Shown: positions 26,819 through 34,504 of the stretch, piece after piece
Layout of the letters: each line of letters opens with the position of its first letter
Numbering within the stretch: position 1 is the stretch's first letter
Source: Oceanobacillus sp. Castelsardo
Lineage (GTDB): Bacteria > Bacillota > Bacilli > Bacillales > Amphibacillaceae
Length of the DNA stretch: 45,454 nt
Reading direction: 5' to 3'
Assembly: GCF_001659985.1 (NCBI RefSeq)
Contig: NZ_LYCS01000013.1
Location: 1 to 45,454 of the forward strand
Position numbers and translations under genes: made by a program
The notes under the pieces: model-generated
Told to the model about the DNA's origin: nothing
Databases searched by the model: none
Seen by the model: only the letters and a program-made list of their open reading frames with translations

Positions 26819-28261
26819 GTGAGTCTAATATATAACAAGAAATTAAAAGTGGATTTTACAAAAAAGGAAGAAATTATTTTAGATGGACAAAGTAAAATTT
26901 GTAATTGGCTTTATAATCAACTTTTAGATGCTTGCCGAAAAGATTATTTAGAAAACAATAATACTCTAGAGTTATTAAAAGGGCGGAATCTTAGAAACTA
27001 TGGAGTTTCTTTGAAAAAGGAATATCCATTTTTAAATTCTGTATTTTCTTCTGTTTTGAAAGAACCCTCTGCACGGTTAAAAAGAGCTTATGAAGGTTTT
27101 TTCAAAAGTGGACGCGGTTATCCAAAATTCCGTAGTTGGAAGAAGAAATGGTTCAGCCTTGTATTTGATGAGCCAAATAAAGGGTGGGGACTTCAAAATG
27201 ACGGAAATAGTCTTCTAATTTCTTTAGGAAATATCCCTGATATGCCTGTTAAGAAAGGTAGAAGGAATCCTGCTGTAATTGGAAAGTTAAAAGAACCTCT
27301 TCAATTAATAGAAGGGGAACTTTTGAAAACACTCACTATTTGTAAACAACAAGGAGTGTTCTACGCTGTTTTTTCTATTGAAAAATGTTCTGTAGAAGAG
27401 TTAGAGCATAAACAAAAAATGAGTGATTACCGAAAAATATGTAATAAAATAAAAAAAGAAAACAAGACCTTAGACGAAAATATGCAGATTCCTCTTCCTA
27501 CAAAGCCAGTATTAAAAGAGAAAAAAGTAGAGATCCCCGAAGAAGTGAAATGGATTTCACTAGACCCGAATCACAAAAACTTCTTTGTTGGTGTAGACGA
27601 TATAGGTGATTCTATTGAATTTGATAAACTTCAAGAAATCAAATACTGGGACAAGAAGATTGATAAATTAAAATCCTTTCGAGATAGGTGTCAAAAGAAA
27701 TATCGGAAACGTGAAACCAAGCATGGAAATAAGTATGTGGTTCACAGTCCGCGTTGGAACAGGTTTAATCGTGCGCTTGATAAGGCGTATCATTGCCGTC
27801 GAGAACAAATAAAGACAGCACTATTTACCATCGCTCATGAACTGTACCGACATTACGACCTTGTTATTATTGGGGATTACACGCCAACTAATGGAACGGC
27901 TAGGTTTAAGAATACAAAACGTAGCATGTTGAATCAAGAAAAAATTGGTGAGTTTAGATTAGTTCTCAAATGGGTTGCTTCAAAACTAAGAAAATATTAC
28001 ATCAAAGCAAATGAACATCATACAACAAAGGAATGTTGTGTTTGTGGACATTTAAAGAAAAAGGAACCTAATATTCGAATATTTAAATGTGTTTCTTGCG
28101 GTACTAGGTTGATGCGTGATAACAATTCTTCGGTAAACATAGCAAAGAAAGTTAACTTTTTGTTAGATATTCAAAAATACAAGGACAAACTAATAACCTT
28201 CACCTTCAAAGGTGAATACAGATATGGACAAAAAGTATCTATTATTAAAAACAAATTATAA
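26819..28261 (+). CDS. tnpB: TnpB-family RNA-guided nuclease/IS605 OrfB-like protein
   Basis: The 480-residue protein has an N-terminal OrfB/WED-like region, a RuvC-like nuclease and a zinc finger. D249 (SLDPNHKN, RuvC-I) and D434 (RDNNSSVNIA, RuvC-III) are present, and cysteines 406/407, 410, 424 and 427 form the finger. The RuvC-II position usually reads V-E-D-L, but here reads IIGDY (G352-D353), so the standard glutamate is absent. E399, in ANEHHTTKE just before the finger, is a candidate substitute. A charged insert at about 190-245 lengthens the protein. GTG at 26819 follows GAGGAGGTG. No tnpA is nearby. TnpB proteins use an RNA made from the element's 3' end. Confidence 0.88.
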   Translation: MSLIYNKKLKVDFTKKEEIILDGQSKICNWLYNQLLDACRKDYLENNNTLELLKGRNLRNYGVSLKKEYPFLNSVFSSVLKEPSARLKRAYEGFFKSGRGYPKFRSWKKKWFSLVFDEPNKGWGLQNDGNSLLISLGNIPDMPVKKGRRNPAVIGKLKEPLQLIEGELLKTLTICKQQGVFYAVFSIEKCSVEELEHKQKMSDYRKICNKIKKENKTLDENMQIPLPTKPVLKEKKVEIPEEVKWISLDPNHKNFFVGVDDIGDSIEFDKLQEIKYWDKKIDKLKSFRDRCQKKYRKRETKHGNKYVVHSPRWNRFNRALDKAYHCRREQIKTALFTIAHELYRHYDLVIIGDYTPTNGTARFKNTKRSMLNQEKIGEFRLVLKWVASKLRKYYIKANEHHTTKECCVCGHLKKKEPNIRIFKCVSCGTRLMRDNNSSVNIAKKVNFLLDIQKYKDKLITFTFKGEYRYGQKVSIIKNKL

Positions 28262-28490
28262 TTGCCAAGCTCAGGCTAGATAGGAGTATATCAAATACGT
28301 TTGTACTATCTATACTTTGGATAATTGTACTTCTCATTTGAAGGTATGAAGTGCTCATTTGCACGGAAAAAGCATTTATCACTGCCGACAAGGTTTACAC
28401 TGAAATATGACCTTGACTCGGGGAAAAACATTTCCTCAGGTGTACAATTTATCTAGATTTGTATAGTGAGTAGATTTATATAAATTTAGT
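28262..28490 (+). ncRNA. candidate omega-RNA/right end region of the tnpB element
   Basis: This 230-bp stretch has no convincing gene and starts at the tnpB stop. It contains short pairing segments, for example AAGG/CCTT around 28390-28415, and is more GC-balanced than its flanks. In other TnpB elements the guide RNA spans the end of tnpB and the right end. Its boundaries are not resolved. Confidence 0.35.
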
Positions 28491-28524
28491 TAGATTTGAG
28501 TAGGAAAATTTGAGCGGTGGATCC

Positions 28525-28743
28525 ATGATCAATAGAGTGCTTACTACTTTAAGCATAGCATTGTATGCATTTGTCGTAAGTTATCTAGTGGCATCTGTTT
28601 TCGATAGAAATGGAATAGAAACCAATGCCATGTTAAATTCAGTATTCATTTTACTAACCACTATGATTATTGTTATAGTAACTGTTATATTAATTGCAGC
28701 AATTAATCGATTTCTTGTTTCGAGGCAAAGAACAGATAATTAA
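28525..28743 (+). CDS. small two-helix membrane protein
   Basis: The 72-residue protein has two hydrophobic segments (about 6-24 and 37-60) joined by a short polar loop (DRNGIETNA) and ends in a charged tail. The ATG at 28525 has a modest GGTGGA ribosome binding site; a longer TTG start at 28510 is possible. It resembles no family I recognise. It lies after the tnpB module and may once have been the third gene of the XRE/membrane-protein operon. Confidence 0.6.
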   Translation: MINRVLTTLSIALYAFVVSYLVASVFDRNGIETNAMLNSVFILLTTMIIVIVTVILIAAINRFLVSRQRTDN

Positions 28744-28815
28744 AGAAGAAACAGCCATGTCAAAATTATACTAGTTCTATTAAGATGAAAAACATACAAA
28801 ATAACATATCAATCG

Positions 28816-28846
28816 GAAGACCGAATCGTGTCATGATTTGGTCTTC
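28816..28846 (+). terminator. hairpin after the small membrane protein gene
   Basis: GAAGACC and GGTCTTC pair, extended by AATC/GATT within the loop. The T-run is weak, so this is a probable rather than sure terminator. Confidence 0.5.
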
Positions 28847-28957
28847 AGTTATTCCCCATCCCCATCCATTATTTGAATTCGCATCGCAAATCGGACTATC
28901 AAATTATTAGCGTGCTTCTGTATTCCATGTTAAAACGTTTTATTACATACATAATTG

Positions 28958-28966
28958 TGCTATAAT
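28958..28966 (+). promoter_or_regulatory. extended -10 promoter of the antisense RNA
   Basis: TGCTATAAT is a full extended -10 element (TGnTATAAT). No good -35 is seen, which is normal for this promoter type. It points towards the 3' end of the small peptide gene at 29055-29213. Confidence 0.7.
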
Positions 28967-28972
28967 AAGAGT

Positions 28973-29118
28973 AGAATAAAAAGACGATGTGCTGGATACA
29001 CATCGCCTGCCTTACGGTAACTTCATCGCTCGAAGCGAGAGTTGCTCTTATCGTTTAGTGTTTATGAGAAGAACCACCCTTGCTTTTGGTCGAGCATTTT
29101 CGGGTGGTCTTCTTTTTG
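28973..29118 (+). ncRNA. antisense RNA, candidate type I antitoxin
   Basis: The interval is bounded by the extended -10 promoter at 28958-28966 and a strong intrinsic terminator (AGAAGA-CCACCC at 29067-29079 with GGGTGG-TCTTCT at 29102-29113, then Ts). The predicted RNA is about 145 nt and has no open frame with a ribosome binding site. It is complementary to the last twenty or so codons and 3' untranslated region of the convergent small peptide gene. This is the geometry of RatA/txpA and SR4/bsrG antitoxin RNAs. Confidence 0.6.
28976..29006 (-). terminator. terminator of the small toxin-like mRNA
   Basis: CGATGTG and CACATCG (28985-28991, 28999-29005) form a 7-bp stem followed on the minus strand by TCTTTTTATT. 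It lies about 50 bp past the peptide stop and inside the 5' part of the antisense RNA. Confidence 0.75.
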
Positions 29119-29213
29119 GACTTTTTACCACGTTTCTTTGAAAATAACAAAGCGATACTTTGATTTAACACCGCTTTTATCAAAGTTAGTAGTAGTTCCA
29201 TTAGAATATCCAT
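29055..29213 (-). CDS. small hydrophobic/basic peptide, candidate type I toxin
   Basis: The 52-residue peptide has an N-terminal hydrophobic helix (residues 1-24: MDILMELLLTLIKAVLNQSI and ALLF) and a strongly basic tail (about 25-52, many Lys/Arg). Its ribosome binding site AAAGGAGGTGATC is near-perfect and eight bases from the ATG at 29213, so longer upstream starts are rejected. A stretch upstream, TCCTTTTTTCTC, can pair with GAGAAAGGA of that site. A short hydrophobic peptide with a charged tail, a convergent antisense RNA and a masked ribosome binding site is the hallmark of type I toxins (TxpA, BsrG, Fst). I do not recognise a named family. Confidence 0.72.
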   Translation of the reverse strand: MDILMELLLTLIKAVLNQSIALLFSKKRGKKSKKKTTRKCSTKSKGGSSHKH

Positions 29214-29344
29214 TGCGATCACCTCCTTTCTCCTCCAAAAAAGAGAAAAAAGGACAGCAATCTCCCACTCCGAAAACAATTTTGTTACCAATATTCCTAT
29301 GTAAAACAAAAGATAGATTTATATAATTATAAAGTAAAACTCAA

Positions 29345-29475
29345 TCAGTGGGGGTTTTCTTGCATCCCCCACTAATTGTTAGTTGAACTTATCAGGGCGC
29401 TACTGGCTGTTGTCCCCCACTTAGATTTCTTGGTTAGCCCGAACTCTTGAAGTGGGGGTCTTACAGCCAGTTAAG
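29345..29475. repeat. CCCCCACT multi-hairpin element
   Basis: Two structured units lie in tandem. AGTGGGGG (29347-29354) pairs with CCCCCACT (29366-29373). Further on, ACTGGCTGT (29402-29410) and ACAGCCAGT (29463-29471) enclose CCCCCACTT (29414-29422) and AAGTGGGGG (29450-29458), giving a long two-part stem. No coding frame is seen. It may be a mobile-element end or a structured RNA. Confidence 0.6.
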
Positions 29476-29483
29476 ACGTGATA

Positions 29484-29506
29484 AAAACGGCCTATTTATT
29501 TCCGTT
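29484..29506 (-). terminator. terminator at the end of the cobalamin operon
   Basis: AACGG and CCGTT flank an 11-nt loop directly at the stop of the last gene, followed on the minus strand by TTTTTATC. Confidence 0.55.
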
Positions 29507-30116
29507 ATTCCTTATGCGAAATATCCCCCTCTACCAACATCTTCCTTTTTCCATCTATAATTTCAACAATGGTCAGACTTGTCCCATCAATATCAGGTGG
29601 TTCCCAAATTTGTTCGATGGAATTGTTTTTACAAATGAGCTGTAGTGCTTTTACTACAACGCCATGCGTAACAATAAGATGATTTCCCAAATGGTACGTA
29701 CTTTCCACATCTCTCAAAAACGCATGCAATCTATTAATTACATCCGATAGAGTTTCCGCTCCCTCTTCCTCTCTTTTATATAAATGGGGCTGTTTTACAT
29801 AATTCTCATATGTAAAAGGGTCCATTGCCTTAATCTCTTCAAATGTTTTCCCTTGCCAACTTCCTAGATTTATTTCTTTTAGCCGCTTATCCGTTTCAAT
29901 CGCTATCGTCCGATTTCCACTTACTATTCTAGCGGTATGCATAGCCCTTTCACTTGGACTAGAAATAATGGAATCTAAACTAATAGATTCTAGTTTCTTA
30001 GCCAATAGTTTTGCATGATGGATTCCATTGGCTGTTAATGGAGAATCTAGATGTCCTTGCAATCTTTTTTGTACATTCCATTCTGTTTCACCATGTCTTA
30101 CAACAAATAACTTCAA
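29505..30116 (-). CDS. cobC: histidine phosphatase family protein, probable alpha-ribazole phosphatase (CobC-like)
   Basis: About 203 residues. The phosphohistidine motif RHGETEWN begins around residue 8, and the second catalytic histidine is in VTHGVVVKAL (about 150). This is the phosphoglycerate-mutase-like fold of CobC, which removes phosphate from alpha-ribazole phosphate or adenosylcobalamin phosphate. It is the last gene of the cobalamin operon. The TTG at 30116 follows GGGAGGGG at a proper distance; a 5-codon longer TTG start would swallow that site. A second CobC-type protein is encoded at 31715-32341, so this copy may have a different phospho-substrate. Confidence 0.82.
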   Translation of the reverse strand: MKLFVVRHGETEWNVQKRLQGHLDSPLTANGIHHAKLLAKKLESISLDSIISSPSERAMHTARIVSGNRTIAIETDKRLKEINLGSWQGKTFEEIKAMDPFTYENYVKQPHLYKREEEGAETLSDVINRLHAFLRDVESTYHLGNHLIVTHGVVVKALQLICKNNSIEQIWEPPDIDGTSLTIVEIIDGKRKMLVEGDISHKE

Positions 30117-30118
30117 GC

Positions 30119-30832
30119 TTACCCCTCCCAAAGACGTTGTAATTTCTTACCTGTTAGTTGTAGTAACTCGGATTCTTTCTCCAGAGGATATTTCACTAGA
30201 ATAGATGTGGATGGTCCTCCTGATTTCTCTAAATCTAGCTTTATGTTATCTTTCATCTTACCACCATCAAAGGAAGGCACCATTCTTTTCAATTCATGCA
30301 ATATTCCTTTTGAACCAACGGGCCAAACTTGAACATCTCTCATCTTGCAAATATCCCTTACTACAGAAAGAGGGACAACATCATCTTCTTGCGCTATAAC
30401 TTTTTCACCAACTAATGGTAAACCAATTAAAGCTACACGATAGGAATCAGAGGTCTTTATTTTCACTTGATTCAAGGCAGGCCTCTTACCAATAATGGTA
30501 ACTCCAATTGCAGATTGACTTAAAGAAAAGTTACTCTCCGTACTTCCCGTTATTGCAACATTTCCCATTCCAAGTTCAGCTAATCCTCTCCGAATTCCTG
30601 TGATTAAATTCTCCCATGCCCCATTCCCACAAAAGTTTTGCAGGACGACAGAGACCGGCATTGCACCTGAGGCTAAGGTTTCAACTACAGCAACTCGAAA
30701 AGAATAATAGCTTACGATTTCGTATGGAACTTGAACAGCATCCTCTTCTTTTAATCCAATTGCACCACTATTATCAGTCGTAATGACTAATTCTTCTTGT
30801 TCATTAAACGGTATAAGTAGCGCATCCCTCAT
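30119..30832 (-). CDS. cblS: alpha-ribazole kinase (CblS-like, ThiL/PurM-type fold)
   Basis: About 237 residues. N-terminal MRDALLIPFNEQEELVITTDNSGAIG with a later TGSTESNF/GVTIIG region is reminiscent of the AIR-synthase/ThiL kinase fold. In Listeria and Geobacillus a protein of this type, CblS, phosphorylates alpha-ribazole imported by CblT, feeding CobS when the CobT route is missing. Here it follows a CblT-like gene with an ATGA overlap at 30829-30832, which is the same pairing. The upstream start at 30898 was rejected because it would lie deep in cblT. Confidence 0.78.
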   Translation of the reverse strand: MRDALLIPFNEQEELVITTDNSGAIGLKEEDAVQVPYEIVSYYSFRVAVVETLASGAMPVSVVLQNFCGNGAWENLITGIRRGLAELGMGNVAITGSTESNFSLSQSAIGVTIIGKRPALNQVKIKTSDSYRVALIGLPLVGEKVIAQEDDVVPLSVVRDICKMRDVQVWPVGSKGILHELKRMVPSFDGGKMKDNIKLDLEKSGGPSTSILVKYPLEKESELLQLTGKKLQRLWEG

Positions 30833-31332
30833 CCCTTCGCTTCCCCTTTTTGGTAAGCTCCTTGAAAGACAGCTACTAAACGCGGAATCATCAACCAAGC
30901 GATAATGACATTAAATAAGGATCCGACAAATAAAGAAGGGACTAATGCAATGTAGAATGCTACATCAAGAATAAACATAAAAGGTAAGGGTGCAATCAAT
31001 GTATTACCAATAACGAATACGATAAATGCCAACGCCCTTTTCCCATGTCGAAACAATATAGCGAATATATAAACAAGCAAGGCCATACTAATTGCCACGA
31101 TAAAGTGAAGTGGCCCCAAGGGCATTCCACCAATAAGTGCGGATACCATATGACCAAATCCACCGACTATTGCGCCTGGTACCGCGCCAAAAAACGCTCC
31201 GGCAAGTAAGGCGGGAAAAACATCTAAAGCAACACTTCCAATTATAGCGGGGATTTTAATAGCCGCTCCGATGACCGATAAAGCAATAAATAAAGCAATG
31301 AAACTCATTTTTCTTATATTCACTTTCCTCAC
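30829..31332 (-). CDS. cblT: alpha-ribazole transporter, ECF S-component type (CblT-like)
   Basis: The 167-residue membrane protein has about six hydrophobic segments, a small size and the pattern of ECF transporter substrate-binding (S) proteins: a charged start, alanine/glycine-rich first helices (IGAAIKIPAIIGSVALDVFPALLAGAFFG) and the GGFGHMVSALIGGMPLGPLHF stretch. It is adjacent to the CblS kinase, which identifies the likely ligand as alpha-ribazole. No ATPase of ECF type is near, so it would use shared EcfA/EcfT. GTG start overlaps the CobU-like stop by four bases. Confidence 0.8.
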   Translation of the reverse strand: MRKVNIRKMSFIALFIALSVIGAAIKIPAIIGSVALDVFPALLAGAFFGAVPGAIVGGFGHMVSALIGGMPLGPLHFIVAISMALLVYIFAILFRHGKRALAFIVFVIGNTLIAPLPFMFILDVAFYIALVPSLFVGSLFNVIIAWLMIPRLVAVFQGAYQKGEAKG

Positions 31333-31763
31333 TCCCCCTTTTTAATAGTTTGATTTATTCCATACCAAATAACATCCACTCGTTTGCTTTTTTTCACTAA
31401 ATCTTGATAAAACCAACCGGTCAAATCCCGCCAATCTCTTTCTTCTTTGTGCATCGGAACAATTCCCTTCATGATATCTGTTCCAATTATAATAACGCTT
31501 CTGTTGGCATTTGCATTTTCCCATGCCAACCATTGATCTAGCCGCTTTCTTAAATGAACTTGTGCTTCGTCAATGTCCATTCTCTCTGACCATTCTTCTG
31601 TCAAAAGTTCAACCCCTTCGAGCACAATATATTCACTGGACAAGGCTTCCAAAGTCTCAGGTAACGTGTCTCCATTGTAGGAAGATAACCATTCGGCACC
31701 GTCATAGTTATCTTTTACCCAAGCCCTTTTTCCGTTAAAGGCACCTCCTGTAACAAAATGCAC
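31329..31763 (-). CDS. reduced CobU-like P-loop protein
   Basis: The 144-residue protein begins with a P-loop-like FVTGGAFNGKRAWV (GxxxxGKR instead of GKS/T) and has a Walker B-like YIVLEGVEL (about residues 45-53) and a long helical middle. It is a truncated/divergent relative of CobU, whose full-length version is encoded at 33929-34504. It may have one of the CobU activities (kinase or guanylyltransferase) or a regulatory role. GTG at 31763 follows AAGGAGGGG. It overlaps the CobC gene upstream by 49 bp. Confidence 0.7.
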   Translation of the reverse strand: MHFVTGGAFNGKRAWVKDNYDGAEWLSSYNGDTLPETLEALSSEYIVLEGVELLTEEWSERMDIDEAQVHLRKRLDQWLAWENANANRSVIIIGTDIMKGIVPMHKEERDWRDLTGWFYQDLVKKSKRVDVIWYGINQTIKKGE

Positions 31764-32341
31764 GGCTCTCCCCTCCTTAAATCTGTTTTATGAAATTCCA
31801 AAACATATCCAGTTCCATGATCTATTTTCCATTCCCAAAAGTCCTTTTCTTCTTCAGTCAAACGACTTAGTAAATAGCGAATGACCCCGCCATGTGAAAC
31901 AATAAATACATTTTTGGCATGGTATCTGAGTATCAATTCCACAATCTGATTCCATCCTTTATCCACTCTATATGCAAACTGTTGAAATGACTCACCACCA
32001 GGGATTACTTCTTTAAATGGTTGATCAATCCAACGCTGGTAATTCATATCGTTCTTTAAATCCTCATATGTTTTCCCCTCAAATATACCAAAATTCATTT
32101 CTCTTAATTTGGCTAATTTTGTAGGCCCGATAATGGGAAATAACAGATTCATGGTAGTTACACAACGGTTAAGATCACTTGAAATAAATAAATCATAATC
32201 GCCTGCCTGAAGTTTAGTGGAAGCTAGACTAATTTTGGCTTCTTCGGTTAGGGCTGAATCAGTCCAACCTAAATATGTTTTTCGCTTATTTTCTTCTGTT
32301 ATACCATGGCGAAATAATGTAATAGCCACAACGTCATCCAT
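31715..32341 (-). CDS. cobC: alpha-ribazole phosphatase (CobC, histidine phosphatase family)
   Basis: The 208-residue protein has the phosphohistidine motif [11 protein letters not shown] (about 10-20), REMNFGIFEGKTYEDL and the second histidine in VSHGGVIRYLLSRL (about 145-158). CobC removes the phosphate after or before CobS in lower-loop assembly. It overlaps cobS by about 40 bp upstream and the CobU-like gene downstream. Since two histidine phosphatases lie in this operon, the division of labour between them is open. The position just after cobS makes this the more likely CobC. Confidence 0.85.
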   Translation of the reverse strand: MDDVVAITLFRHGITEENKRKTYLGWTDSALTEEAKISLASTKLQAGDYDLFISSDLNRCVTTMNLLFPIIGPTKLAKLREMNFGIFEGKTYEDLKNDMNYQRWIDQPFKEVIPGGESFQQFAYRVDKGWNQIVELILRYHAKNVFIVSHGGVIRYLLSRLTEEEKDFWEWKIDHGTGYVLEFHKTDLRRGEPCILLQEVPLTEKGLG

Positions 32342-33093
32342 AATATGTTTTCAGTCCCTTCTCCTGAAGCACCGAGAATATCACCTGTTATCCCGCCAAA
32401 ATGTTTAACAGATTTTCGCCGAATAAGAAGGTAACACACCAACGCAATTAAGACAAATAAAAGCGCTAGGAAGATAAAGTGAAAATCAATCATACTTATA
32501 AGTGCAACTATGATAATGAGGTACACAGGATAAATATATAATGTAGTTTTCTTTGCTGCGTTCTGGAAAAAAGAAGCCAAACCTTCCTTCTTCGCTGCTG
32601 GAATATGAAGTAACACCATTCCCATCACTACTTTACTTAAAAAAGGAATAAGAACGATAACGAGGAACGTGACTATCGTTGGAAATTGGATCACTTCATA
32701 AATAAATAAAAATCGACTGCTTAATAAAACTAATAACGACATGACGCCAAAAGCGCCGGCTCTTGGATCTTTCATAATCTCTAATCTTTTTTCTTTATCT
32801 TGATAAGAGAAATACGCATCACTCATGTCCATCCAACCGTCTAAATGAATTCCCCCAGTAATTAATATCGTAGCAAGCCAAATAATAAAGGCGATGGCTA
32901 GTGTTGAAAAAGGAGTCCATTCTAAAAGAATATATAGAAGAATACTGTAAAAGGTTCCTTGTAATAATCCTAACAATGGGAAGGACTGAATACTTTTTTC
33001 AATATAATCTTTCCCCATCGGTAAAGACTTCTTAATTGGTAAAGCCGTTAAAAATTGGATTGTTATGAGAAACCCTGTTATAAAATTCCTCAT
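32299..33093 (-). CDS. cobS: adenosylcobinamide-GDP ribazoletransferase
   Basis: About 264 residues with six to seven membrane segments. The family's conserved metal-binding acidic region is seen in [16 protein letters not shown] and the following [14 protein letters not shown], and the C-terminal [13 protein letters not shown] is intact. CobS joins adenosylcobinamide-GDP with alpha-ribazole (phosphate) to make cobalamin (phosphate) at the membrane. The ATG at 33093 overlaps the CobQ-like stop by ATGA and is therefore preferred over 33135. Confidence 0.9.
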   Translation of the reverse strand: MRNFITGFLITIQFLTALPIKKSLPMGKDYIEKSIQSFPLLGLLQGTFYSILLYILLEWTPFSTLAIAFIIWLATILITGGIHLDGWMDMSDAYFSYQDKEKRLEIMKDPRAGAFGVMSLLVLLSSRFLFIYEVIQFPTIVTFLVIVLIPFLSKVVMGMVLLHIPAAKKEGLASFFQNAAKKTTLYIYPVYLIIIVALISMIDFHFIFLALLFVLIALVCYLLIRRKSVKHFGGITGDILGASGEGTENILWMTLWLLHYFAMV

Positions 33094-33929
33094 CGTTTGT
33101 CCCATCCGTTCAAAATGTCCTTGACTTTTTCCCATTGAAGATGCCTCTTTATTTCGGATGCTAGATAATCAAAATTTATTTGTTCCGTTTGGTTCACAAT
33201 TTGGGACGAAGTAGATAAAGAGTCTTCCACAGGAATACCGTGGTCTTTGATGTACGGTACAACACCAAGAACGGGAACTCCCGTCCTCTCTTCCAACCAA
33301 CGTACACCATCTTCAAAAAGAGAAATGTCTCCACGGAATTTATTAATAATAACCCCTTGTATCCGCTTCCTATCATCAGGAGAAAGCAACTCTAATGTTC
33401 CAACAATATTGGCAAAAACTCCTCCACGCTCAATGTCAGTAACTAAAAGAACAGGGACATCCGCTAGTTGAGCAATCTTCATATTGACTAATTCCCGATC
33501 ATTTAAGTTTATTTCTACAGGACTACCTGCTCCTTCAATCATGACCACATCAAACTCCTTTTGTAAATGTGTTAAAGAAGTTTGAATCGCCTCTAATCCC
33601 TTTTCGTAAAATTGATTTCGGTAATCTTTTCCCGAAAGTGTTTCTACTGTTTCTCCGAGTAATACGATTTCTGATCGGGTATCAGAATTAGGTTTTAATA
33701 AAATGGGATTCATCCAAATAGAGGCATCTGTCTTTGCCGCCTCTGCTTGAACACCTTGCGCAAGTCCTATCTCTTTTCCATCTTTTAAACTATAAGAATA
33801 GTTAGACATGTTTTGTGACTTAAATGGGGTAACTTTCAAGCCTTCTTGCACAAATAAACGACAAAGGGCAGTAGTAATAAGGCTTTTTCCAACATCAGAA
33901 GCGGTTCCTTGTATCATGATTCCTTTCAT
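33090..33929 (-). CDS. CobQ/CbiP-like cobyric acid synthase lacking the glutaminase domain
   Basis: The 279-residue protein has the BioD-like ATPase part of Cob[20 protein letters not shown] (P-loop), [48 protein letters not shown] and [14 protein letters not shown], with the rest of the N-terminal half to about 230. Full-length CobQ proteins are about 500 residues, with a C-terminal class I glutamine amidotransferase; that half is missing, and no separate glutaminase is encoded nearby. The end is natural (ATGA with cobS). It starts at ATG overlapping the cobU stop. Amidation would need free ammonia, or the protein has another task in salvage. Confidence 0.85.
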   Translation of the reverse strand: MKGIMIQGTASDVGKSLITTALCRLFVQEGLKVTPFKSQNMSNYSYSLKDGKEIGLAQGVQAEAAKTDASIWMNPILLKPNSDTRSEIVLLGETVETLSGKDYRNQFYEKGLEAIQTSLTHLQKEFDVVMIEGAGSPVEINLNDRELVNMKIAQLADVPVLLVTDIERGGVFANIVGTLELLSPDDRKRIQGVIINKFRGDISLFEDGVRWLEERTGVPVLGVVPYIKDHGIPVEDSLSTSSQIVNQTEQINFDYLASEIKRHLQWEKVKDILNGWDKR

Positions 33930-34504
33930 TAGTCTCCCCCTTTCATCATTAAAGGCACTCCTGATTCTACTAGATAAGCCTTTTCTGCGTAATGAACTAT
34001 TTTTTGATGTAATTTCCCGAGTAATTCACTATAGGTCCTTAATAATGGATTGGGAAGAATAGGCTCATTTAACACTTCATTACTTACTAGGACCACCTGA
34101 TTGCTATGATCTGCTATTTCCTTTATCCCGTGCCAAATCCTCCAGAAAACCTTTTCTTTATCCTTAATCTGCTCCTCCCAATCAGCCTCATGAGCAAATA
34201 ATTCATTTGATAACATTGTCGTCAAGCAGTCTAATAAAATGATATCTTTGTTATTAAATTCAGGGGCTAAGCTTGAAATATTCGTTTCCTTTTCCCATGT
34301 TTTCCATGAATGAGCCCATTTATTTCGATCTTCCTGATGTCTTTTAATTCTTAATCTCATTTCAGAATCTGTTGCTTTCCCGGTAGCTATATAATGTAAG
34401 GTTCCGCCTATTTCCTCTGCCTTTTGAATGGCTATCCTTTCCGCAAAACTGCTTTTGCCGCTTCGGACACCACCAGTAATAAACGTTATGGAAGTTGTCT
34501 CCAT
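33929..34504 (-). CDS. cobU: adenosylcobinamide kinase/adenosylcobinamide-phosphate guanylyltransferase
   Basis: The 191-residue cytoplasmic protein starts with the P-loop [15 protein letters not shown] (about 9-22), has the [24 protein letters not shown] stretch with the guanylylated-histidine region, and [16 protein letters not shown] as Walker B. CobU phosphorylates adenosylcobinamide and then transfers GMP to it, the step before CobS. GGAGGTG lies ahead of the ATG. Overlaps cobD by about 19 bp. Confidence 0.92.
   Translation of the reverse strand: METTSITFITGGVRSGKSSFAERIAIQKAEEIGGTLHYIATGKATDSEMRLRIKRHQEDRNKWAHSWKTWEKETNISSLAPEFNNKDIILLDCLTTMLSNELFAHEADWEEQIKDKEKVFWRIWHGIKEIADHSNQVVLVSNEVLNEPILPNPLLRTYSELLGKLHQKIVHYAEKAYLVESGVPLMMKGGD

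Noticed and set aside
29042..29326. 94-codon plus-strand frame
   Set aside because: It covers the antisense RNA and peptide gene, but has no ribosome binding site and an unlikely composition.
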